A model generated the notes under the pieces. It worked only from the letters and a program-made list of their open reading frames with translations. It was not told the DNA's origin and made no database searches. Made by a program: the position numbers and the translations under genes. From AP-15 sp963797115 (GTDB taxonomy: Bacteria; Pseudomonadota; Alphaproteobacteria; ATCC43930; CGMCC-115725), in assembly GCA_963797115.1 (NCBI GenBank), contig CAWCOH010000001.1, forward strand, positions 1,240,001 to 1,304,000: a DNA stretch of 64,000 nt. Direction: 5' to 3'. This document shows positions 57,564 through 64,000 of this stretch, piece by piece; position 1 is the first letter of the stretch; the number at the start of each line of letters is the position of its first letter.

Positions 57564-59015
57564 TCATCTCGGCGGCACTCGCGGCTTTGCCTGCGCCGTC
57601 ACAGCCACGGCCAGGCCGTCGAGATCGGAGATCAGCCGGCGAATCGTATCGTTCTGCTGAACGAGCTGCTCGCCCGAGCCGACCAGCAAGTCGACATCCG
57701 CGTCGGGGATGGTGAGGCCGGTCGGAATCGCCTGCAGACGCTGGCGTTCCTCCGGATCGGGAATGCTCGCCAGCGAAATATGCACGAGCGCGCCGCGCAC
57801 ATCGGCGCAATCATGGCCCTCGATCACCCGTGCCTGGCCGCAACGAACCTTGCGCACGCTCTCGACCAATTGGCGCAGCTCGCCGTCAGTCAGTATCAAG
57901 GTTTCGAAATTGTAGGCGTCGATCTGGGTCCCGGAGACGGCGCCGAATATCTGGCTGAGGCCGGTGACGACGCGCTGCTTGGACAGGTCGGGGTCGGGTG
58001 CGGACTGACCGTCGACGCTCAGCACCAGCACCCGGCGCGCCTTCAAAGCAACTCGCCGAAAAGCCTCGGTTGTGTCGTCCAGAGCAATGCTTCCGTTAAC
58101 CACCCCCCGCAGCGCGAGATTGTCGGAGATGCCGCCGTCCATCAGGTGGACGTATTTCGTGCGCTCGGGGTCGAGATAGCGGTTTGCGATCCTCGCCAGC
58201 AGCGCGCGACGTGAGAGCTCGTCGGGCGTCTCGGCCCATTCCGCGGGCGCTGCGGTGGGGGGCCGCACGCCGCGGCAATCCTTGGTGTGGCTGATCAGGG
58301 TAATCGGCGAGAACAGCACCGGAAAGCCGTTGCTGGCAGCGACAGCGCGGGCCACCGGAAAGCGCGAGAGGTCGGAGCAGAGCAGGTCGAAAGAGGGCTG
58401 GGTGAACGCGAAGGAGATGCCATTAGCGATATCGGTGGCGTTGGCCGAGACGAGCGGCAGGCCGAGGCGCAGCAGGTCGGCATATGTTGCACCGTGAAAC
58501 ATAAGCCGGTCATAAATCTCCGCCATGCGGTCGTTGGTGCCGTAATACGGGTTGACCAGCCATTCCCAGTTCCACGGGAACAAGTAGGTTCCGTAGATGT
58601 ACGCGTTGATATCCGCCTTCAGAAACTCAGTGGGAAACGTCTCAAAGCTCTTCTCGCGGTAGAGCCCGTAATGCATTGCCGGAAAGCTGCCGCCCGAGAC
58701 GGCGGCGATATAATCGACCTCGTCCAGCAAGTATCGGGTGCGTCCCTGCTCGACGACCGGGATATGCCGCAGACCGCGCAGCACGCCGTGGGCGAAGGCG
58801 GCAGAGCGCTTGCCGCCGCCGGAGAACGCCATGATGAACACGATTTCGCCCTTCGGCTGTTGCAGCATCGGCAACAGCGCATAGCCGGGGCTGTAGACCG
58901 GCATCCCCTGCGCGTTCTGCGGCAGCGGCTCGTTGGTCGGCACTTGCGTCGTCTGACAGCCGCACAGCAGCACCGCCGCCGCTAGCCAAACGAGGCGACC
59001 AAGACGTTGTTTCAA
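57564..59015 (-). CDS. patatin-like phospholipase, lipoprotein
   Basis: A ~484-residue patatin-type lipid hydrolase. With the TTG start the N-terminus is a textbook lipoprotein signal, 'KQRLGRLVWLAAAVLLCGC', with the lipidated Cys at the end. ATG (59060) and GTG (59042) further upstream overlap the preceding gene. The oxyanion loop is 'MAFSGGGKRSAAFAHGVL', the nucleophile 'IAAVSGGSFPAMH' and the Asp 'LMDGGISDNLALRG'. The elbow reads A-x-S-x-G rather than G-x-S-x-G. It sits downstream of an LLM gene, eight bases away under this start. Probably outer-membrane or periplasmic. Confidence 0.85.
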   Translation of the reverse strand: MKQRLGRLVWLAAAVLLCGCQTTQVPTNEPLPQNAQGMPVYSPGYALLPMLQQPKGEIVFIMAFSGGGKRSAAFAHGVLRGLRHIPVVEQGRTRYLLDEVDYIAAVSGGSFPAMHYGLYREKSFETFPTEFLKADINAYIYGTYLFPWNWEWLVNPYYGTNDRMAEIYDRLMFHGATYADLLRLGLPLVSANATDIANGISFAFTQPSFDLLCSDLSRFPVARAVAASNGFPVLFSPITLISHTKDCRGVRPPTAAPAEWAETPDELSRRALLARIANRYLDPERTKYVHLMDGGISDNLALRGVVNGSIALDDTTEAFRRVALKARRVLVLSVDGQSAPDPDLSKQRVVTGLSQIFGAVSGTQIDAYNFETLILTDGELRQLVESVRKVRCGQARVIEGHDCADVRGALVHISLASIPDPEERQRLQAIPTGLTIPDADVDLLVGSGEQLVQQNDTIRRLISDLDGLAVAVTAQAKPRVPPR

Positions 59016-59022
59016 GGGCCGA

Positions 59023-59961
59023 TCACCAGCCGAGATCGGCACGGAGCCTGGTAAAGGCATCGAGATTGCGTTCGTGGTCGCCAGTGAAGCGCACAATCAT
59101 GTGCGAGGCGCCGGCGTCAGCAAAACCCTTGAGAAACGCGGCCGCTCCGGCGGCAGAGCCGGCGTAGCAGGCCTGGCGCCGCCGCATCACGGCAGCTGGC
59201 TGACCGTAGTAATTCTCGAGGAATGCGTCGATCCGCTGCTCGGCGCGGCTAGCGTCTTCGTCAATCGCCACTGTCAGGTACATCGCGGCGACGAAGTTAT
59301 CGGTATTGCGCCCAGCCTCGTGGACAATCGACTTTACCTCCCCCCATTGCTCGGTCCAGCGGGCGAGGTTGGCCTCATTGGCGAACCAACCGTCGAAATG
59401 CCGCGCCGCGCGCTCGAAGGCCGGGCGGACCGACCCGGCCAGCCAGATCGGCGGGCCGCCGGCGCGATAAGGGGTCGGGCCGAGCACCCCGGCCTCGACC
59501 CGCCAGCGCCCGTCCCAGTCGACCGGCTTTCCGGTCCACAAGGCGCGGGCGAGGCGCAGTCCCTCCATCATCCGGCCAACCCGCCCTTCGAACGGCACAC
59601 CCGCGGCGACGAACTCCGCCCTTATGTTGGGAACGTCGCTGGCAATGCCGGCGCCGAGCACCAGCCGGCCCTCGCCGATCTGGTCGAGGGTGGCAAGCTG
59701 ATGTGCCAGCACGACGGGATTGCGCAATGCCGGCAGAAACACCGCCGTGCCGAGCTGCACCTTTTGCGTGCGTGCAGCTACCGCCGAGAGCAAGGTCAGC
59801 GGATCATGCCGGGGCCGTGCCAGGAGCGAGTCGCCGACCCATACCGAGGCGAAGCCGAGCTCTTCGGCGCGCACCGCGAGGTCGAGCAACGGGCCGGTCT
59901 CGGGCTTGCCCCCCATGACCCGCTCGCGGGTCGGCAACAGGTATCCGATGCGTGGGGCCAT
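59023..59961 (-). CDS. LLM class (F420-dependent type) oxidoreductase
   Basis: A 312-residue luciferase-like flavoprotein. 'MAPRIGYLLPTRERVMGGKP' follows AAGGAAACC. 'LGFASVWVGDSLLARPRHDP' (~38), 'VQLGTAVFLPALRNPVVLAH' (~70) and 'GEGRLVLGAGIASDVPN' (~97) are family-typical, and the C-terminus 'AGASHMIVRFTGDHERNLDA' is complete. A truncated tandem duplicate lies immediately upstream. The substrate is unknown. Confidence 0.9.
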   Translation of the reverse strand: MAPRIGYLLPTRERVMGGKPETGPLLDLAVRAEELGFASVWVGDSLLARPRHDPLTLLSAVAARTQKVQLGTAVFLPALRNPVVLAHQLATLDQIGEGRLVLGAGIASDVPNIRAEFVAAGVPFEGRVGRMMEGLRLARALWTGKPVDWDGRWRVEAGVLGPTPYRAGGPPIWLAGSVRPAFERAARHFDGWFANEANLARWTEQWGEVKSIVHEAGRNTDNFVAAMYLTVAIDEDASRAEQRIDAFLENYYGQPAAVMRRRQACYAGSAAGAAAFLKGFADAGASHMIVRFTGDHERNLDAFTRLRADLGW

Positions 59962-60205
59962 CAGCGGTTTCCTTGTTCTCGTCATCGCGGATTTTGGCAC
60001 AGGCGTTTGCTGGTGTGACCCAGAATATCGAACCTGTCTCAAGTCACCGCGATGGGCCAGCGCCGCGGCAATGCGAGAAGCCTTGGATCGGCTGGAGCTC
60101 TGCGGCCAACTTCCTACCGGGCGGCGGGCTGGGCATCGACAGGGGTCCACACCAACTGCGGCAAGGCGCCAAGAGCGGTCCGATCCGATGGCTCCACGTT
60201 TTCGG

Positions 60206-60871
60206 TTACGCCCGCAGCATTGCTGCGATCTGGTCGAGGCTGCGGATGCGCGCGTACATCTTCATTGCCTTGTCGAGGCTGTAGGCGTGGGCGGCCGCGT
60301 CACTGCTCCAGCAGCATTCGCGCTCGAAGGCCGGGCGGACCGACCCGGCGAGCCAGATCGGCGGACCGCCCGGCCGATAGGGGGTGGGGCCGAGCACGCC
60401 GGATTCGACACGCCAGCGCCCGTCCCACTCGACCGGCTTCCCGGTCCACAAGGCACGGGCGAGGCGCAGCCCTTCCATCATCCGGCCGACGCGCGCTTCG
60501 AACGGCACGCCGGCGGCCACGAACTCCGCCCGGATGTTGGGCACATCGCTGGCGATGCCGGCGCCGAGCACCAGCCGGCCCTCGCTGATCTGGTCGAGGG
60601 TGGCGAGCTGGTGCGCCAGCACCACCGGATTGCGCAACGCCGGCAAGAACACGGCCGTGCCGAGCTGGACTTTCTGCGTCCGCGCCGCCACTGCCCCAAG
60701 CAGGGTAAGCGGGTCGTGCCGCGGCCGGGCCAATAGCGAGTCGCCGACCCACACCGAGTCGAAGCCGAGCCCCTCGGCCCGGGCCGCAAGGTCGAGCAGC
60801 GGCTTAGTTTCGGGCCGGCCCTCCATGACCCGCTCGCGGGTCGGCAACAGATATCCAATCCTTGGAGGCAT
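60206..60871 (-). CDS. LLM class oxidoreductase, truncated tandem duplicate
   Basis: The first ~178 residues are nearly the same as the neighbouring complete LLM gene ('MPPRIGYLLPTRERVMEGRP' onward, DNA close to 90 % identical by eye). Identity stops after 'LAGSVRPAFERE'. The last ~40 residues, 'DKAMKMYARIRSLDQIAAML', come from something else. The barrel is cut at about 60 %, so the product is unlikely to be active. Flanking bases are duplicated too. Confidence 0.75.
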   Translation of the reverse strand: MPPRIGYLLPTRERVMEGRPETKPLLDLAARAEGLGFDSVWVGDSLLARPRHDPLTLLGAVAARTQKVQLGTAVFLPALRNPVVLAHQLATLDQISEGRLVLGAGIASDVPNIRAEFVAAGVPFEARVGRMMEGLRLARALWTGKPVEWDGRWRVESGVLGPTPYRPGGPPIWLAGSVRPAFERECCWSSDAAAHAYSLDKAMKMYARIRSLDQIAAMLRA

Positions 60872-61200
60872 TCTCGTCCTCTCCCTTGTTACCCCTCACA
60901 CCCGGATCGGGTCCGGGGCAGGCTCTCCCGCTTCGCGGGCCCCTCCCTCTCCCCGCTCGGGCGGGGCGAGGGGCTGCACCGCCGCGCTCCCTCGCCCGCT
61001 TGCGGGGAGAGGGTGGGGTGAAGGGCTTATGCTACTCGGCTGCGCCGCGACAATGCGAGAGGCCTTGCATAAAAAGGGCGGCCCAACCCGATGGCTCCAC
61101 GTTTTCGGTCACGCACGTGCGGGGCCATCGACCGCACCTGCCCATTTCGATCGTTGCCCGATCGGATCCGCGGTGTGTTGATCGGGTGGAACGCGGTCGT
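60872..61200. repeat. GC-rich hairpin repeats upstream of the LLM duplicate
   Basis: Contains stacked palindromes: cccgcttcgcggg, ccccgctcgggcggggc, and the common gcccgcttgcggggagagggt (60920-61026). Bases 61048-61110 (aatgcgagaggccttg, then gatggctccacgttttcggt) repeat sequence found at 60064-60205, the matching flank of the other LLM copy. No gene. Confidence 0.6.
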
Positions 61201-62553
61201 TCAATCAAATGAGACAGGCCTTGATGCGCCGGCAGTCCGCCATCGCTGCACGGTCAATCCGGTACGCCGCCCCTTCACCGACAGTCCTTCCGGTTTGCTG
61301 AAGACTATGTCGCCAGCCGCCCTCACAGTGTCGGTGTCGGCCACGATGTCACCCCGGCCGGCGGCGGCACATAGGCGCGCGGCGACATTTACGCTATCGC
61401 CGATAACAGTAAAATCCATCCGGTCGGCAGAGCCGACAGTCCCGGAAATCACATCGCCGGTATAGATACCGATACCGACACCGCGCGGCAGGTCGGTGCG
61501 CTCGATAGCCTCCAACACTTCGCGGGCCGCGGCAATACTGCGTACTTCGGCGCGCTCGCCTTGGAAGCGTGCGAGCACCGCGTCTCCGATGATCTTATCG
61601 ACATCACCGCCCTCGCGGGTGATCGCTGCGACCATGATCGCTAGGGCCTGGTTGAGGAAGCCGACCACCCGTTCCGGCTCGTTCGCCTCTGAAAAGGAGG
61701 TGAAGTCGCGAACATCGGCATAGAGGAGAGTACAGCGGGTTCGGGTCGAGGGCATAGTGCCCCCAAGCCTAACGGCGCGGCGGACGGCCTGCGTGGCAGC
61801 GCCGGAGACCAGCCGCTCCAGCCGCCGACGCAGGTCAGCTACAAGCGCGGTACGGCGATTGATGTCACGTTGCGCCAGGAAGATGAGCCGCGCCGTGCCC
61901 GCTACGAGCGCTACGAGAATGAGACCTGGCACGCCGGCTGCGGCCGTGCCAGCGCGCAGTAGAAGAGCGTTGAGCTGGTCGACCGGCTCATACAGCTCGA
62001 AGACCACTGGCGGCCCGTCGGGTGCGGCCACAAGCACGTAGAGCTCGTATAGAACCGATCCGTCCGGGGCCACTCGGTGCACCACCGAGCTTTCGCCACG
62101 GTCGGAGGCGGCGATGTAGGCGGGGCTCGGGTCGGCCGTGCCGATCTTTCTTGGGTCGGTTGCGTATTGTATTACGCCATCTGCGGCGTAAATTTTCAGA
62201 TGCGCAAGATCGAGTTCGCGTCCTTCGCGGTTCAGCTCGGCCAGGAGCCGCTGACCATCAGCGTTGTCGTAGACCGCTGCCGGCGCTTCCCCGCTTTTTA
62301 GGCGGCGCCACGGCTCGGGTGCGGCTTCTGTCATCGCGCGGTCGATCACCTGCGCGCGCCGGGCAGCCTGCTCCAGATACACCCCTTCGGCAAATTGACG
62401 TGCACCCACCACTGCGAGTGCGACCGAGGACAGCAGCAGAAACATCAAGCCAGGCAGGATGTAGCGCACAAAGAGCCGGAGGAGCGGGTATGTCTGCTCG
62501 AACTCGTCCGCCGCAATGGACGGCGCTCGCGCAGGTCGACCGGCCCTGTCCAT
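61201..62553 (-). CDS. membrane-bound adenylate/guanylate cyclase
   Basis: A 450-residue class III nucleotide cyclase. Transmembrane helices lie at about 29-50 and 205-227, with a ~150-residue extracytoplasmic sensor domain between them. The cytoplasmic cyclase domain has metal-binding Asp in 'LLYADVRDFTSFSE' (280) and 'VDKIIGDAVLARF' (324) and the transition-state Asn/Arg in 'VIGDSVNVAARL' (389, 393). The Lys in 'VDKIIGD' (320) supports ATP. A short HAMP-like linker follows the second helix. It makes cAMP in response to an unknown signal. Next to the cytochrome gene, 18 bases after its stop. Confidence 0.9.
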   Translation of the reverse strand: MDRAGRPARAPSIAADEFEQTYPLLRLFVRYILPGLMFLLLSSVALAVVGARQFAEGVYLEQAARRAQVIDRAMTEAAPEPWRRLKSGEAPAAVYDNADGQRLLAELNREGRELDLAHLKIYAADGVIQYATDPRKIGTADPSPAYIAASDRGESSVVHRVAPDGSVLYELYVLVAAPDGPPVVFELYEPVDQLNALLLRAGTAAAGVPGLILVALVAGTARLIFLAQRDINRRTALVADLRRRLERLVSGAATQAVRRAVRLGGTMPSTRTRCTLLYADVRDFTSFSEANEPERVVGFLNQALAIMVAAITREGGDVDKIIGDAVLARFQGERAEVRSIAAAREVLEAIERTDLPRGVGIGIYTGDVISGTVGSADRMDFTVIGDSVNVAARLCAAAGRGDIVADTDTVRAAGDIVFSKPEGLSVKGRRTGLTVQRWRTAGASRPVSFD

Positions 62554-62571
62554 CGATAGCGGCTTCGATCG

Positions 62572-63249
62572 TCAGGGCGCGGCTCGTTTGCGGCCCGTGA
62601 TCATCGCGCCCACCAGGTTCTCCCGGTGTGCGATGCTGGAGAACAACACGCCGCAGATGTGGAAGCCCGCGAGGATAAGCACGATGTTCGCGAGGATCTC
62701 ATGCGCTTCCTTCCACACTCGGCCGGGTTTACGTGCGCGTGGGGGCTTGCCGCGCGCCTGCTCGGGATAGGTCGGTTCGGATGAGGCCGCGGCCGTTCCG
62801 ATCGAGGAAGCTTGCGCCGTTACGATCCCGGCGAGCGGGCCGGCGTTGTTGCGGATGGCGTGGGTCACGAGCCCGGTCCCGACGAGCGCGCTCAAGCTGA
62901 GCAGGAGTGCGATCACCATGGCGCCGCCAGCCGGGCTGTGACCGAGGTACCGGCCTGCCCTGAAGCGAACTAGGTCCCGGAGATAACCGAGGGTCTTACT
63001 CGGCCCGTACACAAAATCGGAAAAGCGCGCATGTGCGGAGCCGACAAATCCCCAGATGACGCGGAGCACAAGGAGGCCGCCGACGGCGTACCCCGCCCAG
63101 ACATGCACCGCCAGCGCCTCGCCCTCGGTCATGTAGGCGACGATAAAGGCCGCTATCAAAGACCAGTGAAAAATGCGGACAACCGGGTCCCAGACCGGTA
63201 CGTTGTTTCCTTCGCTTAGGGAATGTAAACGATCCACGTTTGCGACCAT
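62572..63249 (-). CDS. cytochrome b/b561-type membrane protein
   Basis: A ~225-residue b-type cytochrome of the Ni/Fe-hydrogenase cytochrome b subunit/b561 type. The ATG follows GGAGGGCG. 'VPVWDPVVRIFHWSLIAAFI' carries the first heme His. 'LAVHVWAGYAVGGLLVLRVI' and 'EAHEILANIVLILAGFHICG' carry further His ligands on helices 2 and 4. The linker before helix 4 is rich in Ala, Ser and Pro. It probably transfers electrons between a periplasmic partner and quinone. Confidence 0.85.
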   Translation of the reverse strand: MVANVDRLHSLSEGNNVPVWDPVVRIFHWSLIAAFIVAYMTEGEALAVHVWAGYAVGGLLVLRVIWGFVGSAHARFSDFVYGPSKTLGYLRDLVRFRAGRYLGHSPAGGAMVIALLLSLSALVGTGLVTHAIRNNAGPLAGIVTAQASSIGTAAASSEPTYPEQARGKPPRARKPGRVWKEAHEILANIVLILAGFHICGVLFSSIAHRENLVGAMITGRKRAAP

Positions 63250-63749
63250 CGGACGCCCTCCGCAGCTCCGTACCACGCAGCGAACAGTGACTATGCGAAA
63301 GCAGCGACGGCATTGATACAGGTCAACGTGCCGTCCCATCAGGAGCCCGGGGGCGTACCAGCTCCCTGAAAGAATGGCGGTTTTGCTCTCGATCACGATC
63401 CTTCAGATAATTGAGTCGGTGTCTGGCGAATAAGAGACGCCTAACGCGGAACAGCGAGAACAGCGAGAACAGCGACCGCTTGGGTCGAACCTCGTGGTTC
63501 GAAAACAGTCCCGCGAACGGCTGGAATTGGCGCAAAGTTGTGTTCGGACACGCGGTAGCGGATCGTCGGCTTGCCCCGAAACCGGTGTAGCTGGCTTTGT
63601 CCCGCCTTGCGCTCCCGGCGCATCGCCCATAGGGCACTGTGTTCCCGCGTTCCATCTCAGCGGTCCCGGCGGGGTGGGTGAGCTGACCCTTGACGGGAAC
63701 ATATCGTGAATATATATTGCGGGCCCTTTGTCCTCCCGAAGCCTTGCTG
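63250..63749. other. divergent intergenic region, no gene recognised
   Basis: Frames here are Arg-rich and share no family. Three tandem gagaacagc units lie at 63457-63477. No hairpin with a T-run was found. Confidence 0.45.
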
Positions 63750-64000
63750 ATGCCGGAAATCGTTGCCGAACCAATTCTGCCGTCCTGTTACCACCTGCTT
63801 TCCGAACCTGGAATCCGGGAATATCAACAGCTTGGTCCTGATCCCCTATTGCCTCTCGCGCGCAACGCGCGCGGGCGGTTCGCGAAGGGAAGCTCCGGCA
63901 ACCCGCAGGGGCGGCCGCGCGGCATCCGCAATCCCAAGCGGCGGGTGCCCGATCTTGCGGCCCGGTCGCTGAGCGCGCGGGCGCTGTCGGAGTTCCTCGA
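63750..64000 (+). CDS. DUF5681 domain protein (3' end beyond window)
   Basis: An ATG opens 'MPEIVAEPILPSCYHLLSEP' and leads into 'RGRFAKGSSGNPQGRPRGI', the diagnostic G-x-SGNP-x-GRP motif of DUF5681, at residues 43-61. The first ~40 residues are not family-typical and the start may lie nearer the motif. Such proteins often occur in phage or mobile contexts. The window ends in 'ARALSEFL'. Confidence 0.75.
   Translation, partial: MPEIVAEPILPSCYHLLSEPGIREYQQLGPDPLLPLARNARGRFAKGSSGNPQGRPRGIRNPKRRVPDLAARSLSARALSEFL

Overview
The window is high-GC DNA with alphaproteobacterial gene content: phasin and other polyhydroxyalkanoate (PHA) granule proteins, a PAS_5 protein, several LLM flavin oxidoreductases, a Tex protein and DUF5681. 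It also carries dispersed repeats of the kind that yield spurious reading frames in Bradyrhizobium/Hyphomicrobiales genomes. I infer a soil-type Hyphomicrobiales relative; the species cannot be named from this sequence. No rRNA, complete tRNA or CRISPR array was found.

Layout. 1-2.6 kb: the 3' part of a large SF1 helicase carrying a Vsr/MTES_1575-type nuclease and DUF3320, broken by a 4-base insertion. 2.8-5.1 kb: a conserved hypothetical, an intact SDR and an aldo/keto reductase relic. 5.6-12.0 kb, minus strand: a tyrosine recombinase followed, one base after its natural stop, by a ~1,775-residue STAND NTPase with a Cap4-like (DUF4297) N-terminal nuclease. This looks like an Avs/STAND defence module. 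12.3-14.7 kb: tex. 14.7-18.7 kb: repeats, relics, a Pro-rich membrane protein and a ketopantoate reductase. 19.0-21.1 kb: an intact IS21-type element. 21.4-24.4 kb: an aldo/keto reductase and a frameshifted Baeyer-Villiger monooxygenase. 25.1-29.4 kb: a UvrD-like helicase and a RecD2-like helicase fused into one artificial reading frame by a lost stop plus a one-base deletion. 29.5-33.2 kb: esterase, UPF0178, alpha/beta hydrolase and LLM oxidoreductase. 33.4-35.8 kb: an IS110 element that is itself damaged by a REP-like hairpin, between a broken AA_synth gene and a truncated cupin. 36-46 kb: a decayed metabolic region (methyltransferase, aldo/keto reductase, pentapeptide proteins, zinc ADH, GNAT, CMD, SDR/ADH relics) with two small phage-type genes. 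46.7-49.8 kb: a His-Xaa-Ser (Hxs) radical-SAM maturation operon, hxsD-hxsB-hxsC, with no recognisable HxsA substrate. 50.1-53.1 kb: PHA granule genes, CreA, a PTP-like phosphatase and a glyoxalase-fold protein. 54.5-63.2 kb: MetX-like hydrolase, GH13 enzyme, patatin lipoprotein, tandem LLM genes, an adenylate cyclase and a b-type cytochrome. The window ends inside a DUF5681 gene.

The strongest theme is defence and mobile DNA beside heavy gene decay. At least a dozen recognisable families are interrupted by single indels or nonsense codons, while tex, IS21, hxsBC, the GH13 gene and the cyclase are intact. Either this is a real accessory graveyard or the assembly has an indel problem; read-level data would settle it. 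The most interesting candidates are the recombinase-STAND nuclease pair, the orphan Hxs maturase operon, and a repeat family whose core resembles a tRNA T-arm.
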